From Dehalococcoidia bacterium (lineage in GTDB: Bacteria; Chloroflexota; Dehalococcoidia; GIF9; AB-539-J10): DNA of 43,634 nt. Below the pieces are notes generated by a model. That model was not told the DNA's origin, searched no databases, and saw nothing but the letters and a program-made list of their open reading frames with translations. Every line of letters starts with the position of its first letter. The stretch's first letter is position 1. The DNA lies in contig JAGHCA010000039.1 of NCBI GenBank assembly GCA_021160725.1, positions 1 through 43,634 of the forward strand. Direction: 5' to 3'. The position numbers were made by a program, and so were the translations under genes. This document shows positions 8,921 to 16,068 of the stretch, piece by piece.

Positions 8921-9314
8921 CCTTTCCTCCTTTAGATAAAAGTTTCTCTACACGCCCGAGTAGAATGAAGGGTTCAATGGGTTTTTCTATGTAATCATCA
9001 ACATCAAGTTTACGACCAAGCTCCAACTCATATCGACGTTGACTGGCTTCCTCCCTTACTGAACTTATAACAAGGACAGAAATATCAGGATATTCCTTCT
9101 CTTGACTAATTCTTAATTCCTTGATCACATCAAAGCCATCCATCTCTGGCATTAAGAGGTCCAAAAGCATTAGATCTGGCTTCTCTTCTTTTAGCTTTCT
9201 CAACGCCTCACGTCCATCACAAGCCTCAATTACCTCATAAGAACGGGAATTTAGTACACTGGCAATAGCCAGTCGCATATCAGGATCATCATCCACTATT
9301 AAAATCTTCGCCAT
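8904..9314 (-). CDS. Single-domain response regulator 2
   Basis: A 136-residue receiver-only protein: acidic pocket IVDDDPD, phospho-acceptor Asp in LLDLLMPEMDG, Ser in VISSV where Thr is more common, and Lys in IEKPIEP. An enlarged region before the Lys (about residues 88-110, RRYELELGRKLDVDDY) parallels response regulator 1. It overlaps the kinase gene by 26 bases and the next receiver by 17, so the three are one transcription unit. No output domain is present. Confidence 0.9.
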   Translation of the reverse strand: MAKILIVDDDPDMRLAIASVLNSRSYEVIEACDGREALRKLKEEKPDLMLLDLLMPEMDGFDVIKELRISQEKEYPDISVLVISSVREEASQRRYELELGRKLDVDDYIEKPIEPFILLGRVEKLLSKGGKDAKTD

Positions 9315-10473
9315 CTAACTTATCCCCGTTTGGTTCGCTTTTTTTAGGCAAAATGAATGTAAATTTGCTTCCCTTGCCTGTCTCAGGGCAGGGACTAGTT
9401 GCCCAGATTTTACCACCATGGCCCTCAATTATTCTCTTGCTTATAGAAAGCCCTAAGCCAGTCTCCCTTCCCTCCACATTAATACTCTTACTCTTATAGA
9501 AACCATCAAATATTTTGGGTAAGTCCTCGCTAGGAATTCCGATTCCGCTGTCAATTACATCAACTTGCAAATTATCTTTATTATCCTTTACCTTAACCGT
9601 TATTCCACCGGAGCGAGTAAACTTGATAGCATTGGACAACAAGTTTGTCACTACTTGCTTAAGCCGACTAGCACTTCCAAGAATCATAGGAAGCTCTGGT
9701 GGGGCTTCAAAAACCAGTTGCAACCCCTTTTCTACGGCTAAGGGACGCATTGTCTCAACACAATCTTCTATCACTTTTGTCAGAGAAACTTCTTCTGTTC
9801 TGAATCCTCCGAAATCAACACGGGAAAGATCAATCATGTTACTTATTAAATTGAGCAGGTCAGAAAGTCTCTTACTGCTCCTTTTAATTATATTTTTTTG
9901 CTCTTCACTCAATTCCCCGACAAAACCATCAAGTAAGAGCCGATTGTAGCTTTCCGCTGCAGCTAGGGGAGCCTTCAAGTCATGGAAAATAATAGATAGA
10001 ATACGTTCCATAGTTTGCTTGGTATGCTCCAGCCTTGAAGCCACCACTCTCACAAGATTACATGCCACTTTATAGCCCATTTGAGGGTCTTCATTCAGCA
10101 AGGCTTTAAGCTTGTTTCCGTCCAAGGCGATAATCTCAGTCTTCTCCAGACACCGGCCCGAAGAGGTAAGAATATGAGGTTCCATCAGTGCTGACCAACA
10201 AAAACTGGCACCTGGTGATAACGCATCAATTGTAGCTTTTTCAACTGAGCTATGGCTTATAGCAAGTTCTGTCTCCAAAGCTACCTTGCCTGATTTAAGA
10301 GTCTGAACATAGTTACATTGCTCACCTTCACAGAACATGACTGCTCCCGGTTCATAAAATTGCTCCTGGCAAAGCGGAAGCAGTTTATCTAACTCATCAT
10401 CAGTCAAGTTGTGAAATAGCTCTGAAGATTTTAATGCTTCCTTAATTGAGTTTATCTCGGTTACCGCTTTCAT
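9289..10473 (-). CDS. Histidine kinase with N-terminal cyclic-nucleotide-binding (CRP/FNR-like) sensor
   Basis: A 394-residue soluble kinase without membrane segments. Residues 10-150 are a CRP-type beta-roll (FHNLTDDELDKLLPLC, YEPGAVMFCEGE, ALSPGASFCWSAL). A HisKA dimer with the phospho-His in SIIFHDLKAPLAAAE follows, then a HATPase with N box NLLSNAIKFT, G1 DSGIGIPSEDL and G2 GLGLSISKRI. The ligand is unknown; scattered cysteines in the sensor could allow redox or metal sensing, but no clear cluster motif is seen. It heads the run of two receivers and the hdr-met genes, so it may tune low-potential electron flow. The start ATG has no good SD; a promoter-like element ends about 12 bases upstream, so the transcript may be almost leaderless. 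Confidence 0.9.
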   Translation of the reverse strand: MKAVTEINSIKEALKSSELFHNLTDDELDKLLPLCQEQFYEPGAVMFCEGEQCNYVQTLKSGKVALETELAISHSSVEKATIDALSPGASFCWSALMEPHILTSSGRCLEKTEIIALDGNKLKALLNEDPQMGYKVACNLVRVVASRLEHTKQTMERILSIIFHDLKAPLAAAESYNRLLLDGFVGELSEEQKNIIKRSSKRLSDLLNLISNMIDLSRVDFGGFRTEEVSLTKVIEDCVETMRPLAVEKGLQLVFEAPPELPMILGSASRLKQVVTNLLSNAIKFTRSGGITVKVKDNKDNLQVDVIDSGIGIPSEDLPKIFDGFYKSKSINVEGRETGLGLSISKRIIEGHGGKIWATSPCPETGKGSKFTFILPKKSEPNGDKLDGEDFNSG

Positions 10474-10485
10474 TAGTCAGTGCAT

Positions 10486-10514
10486 ATTATAACTGCTTTT
10501 AGAAATTGCTGCAA
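10486..10514 (-). promoter_or_regulatory. Possible sigma70 promoter of the kinase-hdr-met unit
   Basis: Read on the minus strand: TTGCAG (10514-10509), 17 bases, TATAAT (10491-10486). The -10 is perfect and the -35 matches 3 of 6. A start near 10479 would give a leader of only about 6 bases, consistent with the missing SD of the kinase gene. Confidence 0.35.
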
Positions 10515-10542
10515 AAACTTAAAGATAAGGCGATTTGAAATG

Positions 10543-10571
10543 TTGCCCTCGCCATGACATTCTGGCATACT
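10543..10571 (+). promoter_or_regulatory. Possible promoter of the second metF
   Basis: TTGCCC (10543-10548), a 17-base spacer and CATACT (10566-10571), each 4 of 6 to the sigma70 consensus, 28 bases before the metF ATG. An SD-like GGGAG follows at 10588. This is a weak match that rests on position. Confidence 0.3.
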
Positions 10572-10599
10572 GTACTAAAAGTTTATCGGGAGTTTAAAG

Positions 10600-11523
10600 A
10601 TGAAGACCAGAAGCAATCTAGCAAAGACATTGGAGACAGGGCAATTTGCAGTCACTGCCGAAATCAGTTCTCCCCAAAGTATGGACTTCGAGACGATCAG
10701 GAAGAATATCAATCTCATCAAAGGTTACGTTGATGCCTTTAATGTTCCTGATGGACAGGCAGCCGTGGTAGCAATGGCAAGCTGGGCAGTCTGTCTTGTA
10801 GGTATGGAGGAGGGTATCGACGCCATAGCCCATATGACCTGTCGGGATCGAAATCGAATTGCCCTCCAGATGGATATCTTGGCAATCTCCGCTTATGGTG
10901 TTAACAATATTTTATGTGTATCAGGGGATCCTATCTCCTTTGGCAACCATCCCGAGGCAAAGCCTGTCTTTGACCTCGACTCCATCCAGCTTATCAGGAT
11001 GGTCAAGAAACTTAGAGATGAAGGGAAATTTGATAATGGAGAGTCCATAGTGGGGACAAAGCCCAAGCTTTTCATCGGGGCAGACTTAAATCCTTTTACC
11101 CGACCATTGGAATCTGCGGTGGGTCGCCTTATGGAAAAGGTTACTGCAGGAGCAGATTTTGTCCAGACTCAGCCTGTATATAACATTGAGGAATTTAAAA
11201 AATGGATGGAACTGCTTCGTGCAGAAGGATTATACAAAGAGATAAAAATTCTGGCTGGAATTACTCCTGTAACATCCCTAGCAGCAGCAAGATATATGAA
11301 GACGAAAATCCCTAATGTTGATATTCCTGAGATAATTATTGAACGCCTTAAAAAGGCTCGTAACAAAGAGGAGGCAGCAGAGGAAGGGTTAAAGATTGCC
11401 GTGGAAACAATAAAGCAATTAAAGCAAACCGAAGGAGTATCTGGTGTCCATATCATGACCCTGCAACGGGAGGAACTTATTCCTAAGATATGCAAAGCAG
11501 CCAGCCTTTATCCTCGTCCCTAA
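10600..11523 (+). CDS. metF: Methylenetetrahydrofolate reductase MetF, copy 2 (stand-alone)
   Basis: A 307-residue MetF-family protein with the same motifs as the other copies: TCRDRNRIALQMD, NNILCVSGD, FDLDSIQLIRM, GADFVQTQPVY and ILAGITPV. It resembles copy 3 (22142-23071) more than copy 1, for example in KTRSNL near the N terminus and NRIALQMD. Unlike the other two it has no adjacent metV and is transcribed alone, divergent from the sensor kinase and convergent with the formate-channel gene. It may borrow MetV from another locus, or use a different electron donor. The start ATG is supported by GGGAG seven bases upstream. Confidence 0.9.
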   Translation: MKTRSNLAKTLETGQFAVTAEISSPQSMDFETIRKNINLIKGYVDAFNVPDGQAAVVAMASWAVCLVGMEEGIDAIAHMTCRDRNRIALQMDILAISAYGVNNILCVSGDPISFGNHPEAKPVFDLDSIQLIRMVKKLRDEGKFDNGESIVGTKPKLFIGADLNPFTRPLESAVGRLMEKVTAGADFVQTQPVYNIEEFKKWMELLRAEGLYKEIKILAGITPVTSLAAARYMKTKIPNVDIPEIIIERLKKARNKEEAAEEGLKIAVETIKQLKQTEGVSGVHIMTLQREELIPKICKAASLYPRP

Positions 11524-11585
11524 GTAATAGCGGAGTTTATTCCATCCCAACTTGCGGGAGCACAAAATTAGCTCCAGACTGAAAC

Positions 11586-12812
11586 CTACCACTTCTCCTG
11601 GGATAAGCGAGAAACGAGCAAAGTTCGCAAGGACTCATCTAAGAAGCCTACCCTGGATTCCAGCCAGTGAAGGTCTCCACTAGTTAGAGCGGCTTTTGCT
11701 TCACTGGTCAAATTGTAACCCTCCAGTGCCTTATCAGGATTCTCGGACAATTCAGTCAAGAAGCCGTCATCATCTCTCGCCCTTGCCAGCACAGATATCA
11801 GAGCTTCCGTTTCTATATCCGGAGCATACTCTGATGTTTTGGTTTCAGCAGTCGTAAACTTACTAAACCAGTGCCTTTTAGCAAGAACTTCAGCGGTCCT
11901 TTGCTTCCGCAGGAATACTAACCAGTAGATTACGCCCACCGAGGTTCCACCGATTATGTTACCTATGGTCACCGGGACGAGATTGTGAACAAGACCAAGT
12001 ATATTAACATTAGCTATCTGAGATGCTATCAATCCGGCAGCTTGGACAACCTCAGCTTGCCCTGCTATAGCGATACCCATAGGGATGAAGAACATGTTGG
12101 CAATGCTGTGTTCAAAACCACAAGCCACAAAAGCAGTTATGGGGAAGACGATAGCTAGTACCTTTTCGGTAACCGAGCGGGCAGATAAGCACATCCAAAC
12201 AGCTAGACAGACTAACACGTTGCACAGTATGCCTCGGCATAATGCTGGAATGAAAGCTAGGCTTGTCTTGCCGCTGGCAATCATTAGAGCATTAACTCCC
12301 ACCCCATAGCCATTAAGTGCCCAGAACTGAGCATGATAGAGAATTGCTACCAAAGTCAGTGCACCAACAAAATTGGCAAAGTAGACTATCGCCCAGTTAC
12401 GCAGGAGCGCAGACCCAGTGACACGCGTACTTAGCCATGGAGCAATTATAAGGGCGTTGCCAGTGAACAACTCTGCGCCAGCGACTACAACCAGAATAAG
12501 TCCTAAAGAGAAAGCCAGTCCTCCCAATAATTTTCCCAGTCCAAATCCCAAGCCAATATCAGTGGTAACCAGAGTACAAAAAACCGCCCCCAGCCCAATG
12601 AAGAATCCTGCCAATATGCCTAAAAGAGCCATACTCAGGCTATCTTGAGAGGTTTTCGCCTCACATGTGTCTTCCAACCTCCTAATCATTTGTGCTGGCG
12701 GGTAGGCATCGGGCACCAGTCTATCCAACTTCTCAGCGATGAGTTCAAATCCAGGCAAATCCGTTATTTGAGGTACGCTTTCTAATTTAGTTGTTAACTT
12801 ACTTCGCGCCAT
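11586..12812 (-). CDS. Formate/nitrite-family channel with extra C-terminal helical domain
   Basis: A FNT-family membrane protein of 408 residues from ATG 12812, which is preceded by the SD AAAGGAG; an in-frame ATG at 12830 is less well placed. The six-helix core has FNT marks: GAELFTGN, RGILCNVLVCLAVWM and the pore-histidine segment FEHSIANMFFIPMG. Such channels pass formate or related small anions, and formate fits the FDH and MetF genes nearby. FNT proteins are usually about 270-290 residues; this one has a ~70-residue N-terminal part and a C-terminal domain of about 73 residues (from EALISVL to QEKW). That last domain is homologous to the protein encoded just upstream (12831-13115), which also ends in QEKW. 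Substrate and role of the extra domain are unproven. Confidence 0.88.
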   Translation of the reverse strand: MARSKLTTKLESVPQITDLPGFELIAEKLDRLVPDAYPPAQMIRRLEDTCEAKTSQDSLSMALLGILAGFFIGLGAVFCTLVTTDIGLGFGLGKLLGGLAFSLGLILVVVAGAELFTGNALIIAPWLSTRVTGSALLRNWAIVYFANFVGALTLVAILYHAQFWALNGYGVGVNALMIASGKTSLAFIPALCRGILCNVLVCLAVWMCLSARSVTEKVLAIVFPITAFVACGFEHSIANMFFIPMGIAIAGQAEVVQAAGLIASQIANVNILGLVHNLVPVTIGNIIGGTSVGVIYWLVFLRKQRTAEVLAKRHWFSKFTTAETKTSEYAPDIETEALISVLARARDDDGFLTELSENPDKALEGYNLTSEAKAALTSGDLHWLESRVGFLDESLRTLLVSRLSQEKW

Positions 12813-12830
12813 CGTTCTAACTCCTTTCAT

Positions 12831-13115
12831 TCACCACTTTTCCTGAGCAAGCCGGCAGCAAAGCCAGGTAGCCATCTCGTCATCTAGCTTCCCAATCCAA
12901 GATTCTATTTTCTTGATATCTCCGCTCGCCAGGACAGCTACCTCCTCGCTAGTCAAGGAATAATACTCTTTGAGTACTTCGTGAGGATTCTCAGCTAATC
13001 GCGCCAGGAAGCCAGAGTCTGTAGCCGCCCTCCTCAAGACTGCAATCAAGTCTTCTCCACGCACCTCTACCTCCGCACCAGACTTTTCCTTACTTACTGT
13101 AAATACCTTAGCCAT
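12831..13115 (-). CDS. Small protein homologous to the C-terminal domain of the adjacent FNT channel
   Basis: A 94-residue soluble protein with a variable N terminus (MAKVFTVSKEKSG) and a 74-residue helical domain. By eye more than half of the aligned positions are identical to the last 73 residues of the FNT channel next door, including GFL..L.ENP, LTSE, SGD, ES..G.LDE and the final QEKW. The pattern ENP-x(4)-L-x(2)-Y-x-LTxEE-x(4)-L-x-SGD loosely recalls small LigA/Nif11-like leader or docking domains, but I do not assign it to a named family. Its stop codon is followed directly by an ATG of the channel gene. A very strong SD (GGGGGGG) suggests high expression. It may bind or gate the channel. 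Confidence 0.75.
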   Translation of the reverse strand: MAKVFTVSKEKSGAEVEVRGEDLIAVLRRAATDSGFLARLAENPHEVLKEYYSLTSEEVAVLASGDIKKIESWIGKLDDEMATWLCCRLAQEKW

Positions 13116-13151
13116 TTTTAATCCCCCCCTTTCTTTATTTATTTCAATTAA

Positions 13152-13180
13152 ATTTTATCGATTCTCTGTTCGCCTGCCAT
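13152..13180 (-). promoter_or_regulatory. Possible promoter of the small protein/FNT channel pair
   Basis: On the minus strand: ATGGCA (13180-13175), 17 bases, TAAAAT (13157-13152). Matches are 4 of 6 and 5 of 6. It lies 37 bases before the ATG at 13115, in the divergent region shared with the NarL-type regulator. Confidence 0.35.
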
Positions 13181-13205
13181 CGCCTATAGGTTATAATTTT
13201 CAATA

Positions 13206-13251
13206 GCACTTTGGTTATGTCCAAAAGGGCAATTAGCTTGCCCTAAAGTGC
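13206..13251. repeat. Nested inverted repeats (candidate operator or leader structure)
   Basis: Outer arms GCACTTT (13206-13212) and AAAGTGC (13245-13251) enclose GGGCAA (13227-13232)-TTAGC-TTGCCC (13238-13243), both perfect. A third pairing, TTTGG/CCAAA (13210-13214/13221-13225), competes with the outer arms. The right half of the inner repeat is the -35 of the promoter at 13238-13266. Position favours a DNA operator; an RNA fold is possible only if transcription starts upstream, for example from the TATAAT at 13192. Confidence 0.55.
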
Positions 13252-13266
13252 ATATAAGCTTATAAT
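13238..13266 (+). promoter_or_regulatory. Promoter of the NarL-type regulator; fixes its start codon
   Basis: TTGCCC (13238-13243), 17-base spacer, perfect TATAAT (13261-13266). The -10 overlaps a 12-base palindrome TATAAGCTTATA (13253-13264). Transcription would begin near 13273, so the TTG at 13266 cannot be a start, and TTG 13287 becomes the likely one. Confidence 0.5.
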
Positions 13267-13286
13267 TGCTTCGACAAGCTGGAAAA

Positions 13287-13970
13287 TTGGGAAGAAAAGA
13301 TAAGTTAACAGTCTTGATTGCTGACGACCATCCCTTGGTACGTGAAGCGCTACATCAAGCACTAGATGGTGAGAGGGACATGAAGGTTGTGGCTGAGGCC
13401 GGTGATGGTGAGGAAGCAGTTAAGCTTGCCTCGGAGTTAAAGCCCGATGTGGCGGTGATGGATATTGTCATGCCCAGACTCAATGGAATCGAAGCCACCA
13501 GAAAGATAAAAGAGATTGCTCCCAACATAGCCATCCTAATCCTCACTGCTTATGATGACGACGAGTATGTACTGGGATTGCTTGATGCTGGAGCTGCCGG
13601 CTATCTCTTGAAAAGCACCAGGGGACGTGATTTGGCTGGAGCCATTCGAGCTATAAAATCAGGCAAATCGGTACTCCACCCCAAGATTATCGCCAAACTG
13701 TTAAAGCGAGCTATGATAGCACCAGTTGAAGAGCGCAAAACATCGGACTTGCTGAGCGAGCGAGAATCGGAGGTGCTCAGATTAGTCGCCCTAGGAATGA
13801 GCAATAAAGAGATAGCAGAAAAATTGTTTCTCAGTCAGCGCACTGTTAAAGCTCACCTGACTAATATCTTTAATAAATTGAATGTTGCCTCACGTAGTGA
13901 GGCAATAGTTAAAGGATTGCAATGGGGATTAGTTACCTTAGAAAATACCGAGGACAAGTTGCCGGGTTAA
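13287..13970 (+). CDS. NarL/LuxR-type response regulator
   Basis: About 227 residues: an N-terminal receiver (LIADDHPLVREAL, phospho-Asp in VMDIVMPRLNG, Thr in ILTAYDD, Lys in YLLKSTRG) and a C-terminal LuxR helix-turn-helix (LSERESEVLRLVALGMSNKEIAEKLFLSQRTVKAHLTN, in two overlapping motifs). The frame is open from TTG 13266, but the promoter at 13238-13266 makes TTG 13287, with GGAA just upstream, the better start. The 3' end overlaps the kinase gene by 49 bases, so the pair is co-transcribed and cognate. Likely targets are nearby: its own inverted-repeat region, the FNT channel, and possibly the FDH and ACS promoters. Confidence 0.88.
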   Translation: MGRKDKLTVLIADDHPLVREALHQALDGERDMKVVAEAGDGEEAVKLASELKPDVAVMDIVMPRLNGIEATRKIKEIAPNIAILILTAYDDDEYVLGLLDAGAAGYLLKSTRGRDLAGAIRAIKSGKSVLHPKIIAKLLKRAMIAPVEERKTSDLLSERESEVLRLVALGMSNKEIAEKLFLSQRTVKAHLTNIFNKLNVASRSEAIVKGLQWGLVTLENTEDKLPG

Positions 13971-15820
13971 GAAATCCTCACCTCTGGATTATAATCGCCT
14001 TGTTCGCTTTCTTAACCATATCTCATTTTACCCAGCTCCCATCTCAAACAACCTTCTTGAGGGGGATTTCGATACCTGCAATTATAGAGCTTTCACGACA
14101 CAGTTTGGAGCGATTTATTTATCTCTTGTTGGTATTATATGCGGGCTGGACACTGGGGATAATCGGGAGCGCCGCACTATGGCTAGCAAGCACCGTAGTA
14201 ATGTTGCTGCGTACTTTTTTGATTTCCCCCAATTTCAAAGATGCACTCCTGGAAACTGTCGCTAGCCTCGTTATTGGAGCTTTGGTTATTGCACTTATGG
14301 CAGCCTATCATCACAATAAACAACAACAAGAGAAATTAGAAAAGACTATGAGGGATGTAGAATTGGCGAGGCAAAATTACGAAGAGCTACTTACTAATGC
14401 CAGCGATGCCATCTTCATTCACGATCTAGAAGGCAATATCACTTATGCTAATAGATCCTGTGAAAAGCTCACCGGCTATTCGGTTTCAGAATTAATCGGT
14501 AAAAATATCAGTGAACTTCTTGCCCCGGAGACGATGCCTTTAGCGAGACAGGTGAGAGATAGGTTGCTGAAATGCGAAGAGGTAGAACAACCCTACAAGC
14601 AGAATCTAATCAAGAAAGATGGGACACAAGCAATTTTAAGGCTGGCTACCAATTTAGTTATAGGAGATGGGAGATCCATTCGCTTCCAGCATATAGTGAG
14701 GGATGTGACTGAACAAGAGAGAGCGGAGGAAATGCTTACTAAAATAATTGACGGTTCTCCTGTCCCGACATTTGCAATCAATAAACAGCATAAAATCACA
14801 CACTGGAACACGGCACTAGAATCTCTCACTGGAGTAAAAAGGGAAGATGTACTTGAGACAGATCGACAATGGGTAGTATTTTATCGTGACAAGAGACCAA
14901 TTATGGTTGATCTCATAGTGGACAAAGCATCTACAAGCGAAATTGAGGTATATTATCGAGGCAAAAGTCGCCCATCTTGTTTAATTGATGGTGCCTACGA
15001 AGCCGAGGATTTCTTCCCAGACTTGGGAGAAGATGGCAAGTGGCTTTATTTTACAGCAAGCCCTATAAGAGATAAAAACAAGGAAATAGTAGGAGCAATA
15101 GAGACCATACAAGACATAACTGAAACGAAACGAATGCAGGATAACCTGAGTTATTATCTCAAGGAAATTACTATAGCTCAGGAAGAAGAGCGCAAGCGCC
15201 TTGCCCGTGAACTTCATGACGATATCTCTCAGCAAATATTGCTTTTAACACATGGTGTGGATAATCTTGCCTCTAAAGCCGAGAGATATTTGCCTCAAGA
15301 GTTAAGAAATGAATTAGGAAGACTATATGAACTATCACAGCAAACCTACCAAGGGATTAAGCGCTATGCTCAGGTTTTAAGGCCTCGCATTTTGGACGAC
15401 TTAGGTTTGTTGCCAGCCATCAAATGGCTGGCTGAGGAAATACACAACTTTGCTGGAATAGAAATTCAGGTCAAAACAGATACTATCCCGCCGCTATCCC
15501 CAGAAACACAACTAGTCTTGTTCCGCATTGTTCAGGAAGCCCTAAATAATGTTCACCGACATTCTGGAGCATCTGAAGCCAACGTTATAGTGAAGCACCA
15601 AAGAAATGAGGTCAGCATAACTATTAGCGATAACGGCAAGGGTTTTGAGGTTCCCAAGCAGCTAAGTGATTTTGCTGGTCAAGGTAAGCTGGGGTTTACC
15701 GGTATGGCGGAACGAGCCCATTTAATTGGCGGAGACCTTGAGGTTAATTCCCAAGTAGGAAAGGGAACCAAAATAATAGTCAAAGCGCCCACAAAGCTTT
15801 ATACCGAGCGAAATAGTTAG
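13922..15820 (+). CDS. Membrane-anchored PAS histidine kinase (NarX/DegS class)
   Basis: A 632-residue kinase. Residues about 20-130 hold several membrane segments (LWIIIALFAFLTI, FIYLLLVLYAGWTLGIIG, LVIGALVIALMAAYHH) with little outside the membrane. Two PAS domains follow: the first with ASDAIFIHDLEGNITYANR; the second (SPVPTFAINKQHKITHWN, then WVVFYRDKRPIMVDLIVD) is of a long type with an insert. The HisKA_3 phospho-His lies in RLARELHDDISQQ, and the HATPase has ALNNVHRHSGAS and ISDNGKGFEV. The signal is unknown; redox or a small ligand in PAS is plausible. The start ATG at 13922 lies inside the regulator gene and has AAAGGA upstream. Confidence 0.9.
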   Translation: MGISYLRKYRGQVAGLRNPHLWIIIALFAFLTISHFTQLPSQTTFLRGISIPAIIELSRHSLERFIYLLLVLYAGWTLGIIGSAALWLASTVVMLLRTFLISPNFKDALLETVASLVIGALVIALMAAYHHNKQQQEKLEKTMRDVELARQNYEELLTNASDAIFIHDLEGNITYANRSCEKLTGYSVSELIGKNISELLAPETMPLARQVRDRLLKCEEVEQPYKQNLIKKDGTQAILRLATNLVIGDGRSIRFQHIVRDVTEQERAEEMLTKIIDGSPVPTFAINKQHKITHWNTALESLTGVKREDVLETDRQWVVFYRDKRPIMVDLIVDKASTSEIEVYYRGKSRPSCLIDGAYEAEDFFPDLGEDGKWLYFTASPIRDKNKEIVGAIETIQDITETKRMQDNLSYYLKEITIAQEEERKRLARELHDDISQQILLLTHGVDNLASKAERYLPQELRNELGRLYELSQQTYQGIKRYAQVLRPRILDDLGLLPAIKWLAEEIHNFAGIEIQVKTDTIPPLSPETQLVLFRIVQEALNNVHRHSGASEANVIVKHQRNEVSITISDNGKGFEVPKQLSDFAGQGKLGFTGMAERAHLIGGDLEVNSQVGKGTKIIVKAPTKLYTERNS

Positions 15821-16068
15821 AGCAACCCGATAGATTACTTTACCTGCCGTTGACAATGATATTTTTTATCGTTTCGTTTTTGCTGACTTTGGCCTCGGCA
15901 AAGGCGAGACAGCGAATATGGATGAAGTTTGTCCCCAACTACACCCGGGCGAAGTCCAAATTCGACACTATACTACTGCTGAAGGAAGACTCATAAAACC
16001 CTATCACTGAGCAGTTGAGATCCGAGCTTTATTCAATATGAGGTCGGAATGACACAAGATAAAACAAG

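Noticed and set aside
11557-11575. Hairpin GGAGC/GCTCC between metF copy 2 and the FNT gene as a bidirectional terminator.
   Set aside because: The stem has only 5 pairs and no T run on either side.
15821-16068. Search for a tRNA, small RNA or terminator between the PAS kinase and FDH genes.
   Set aside because: Only short weak stems are seen; no cloverleaf or T-run hairpin.
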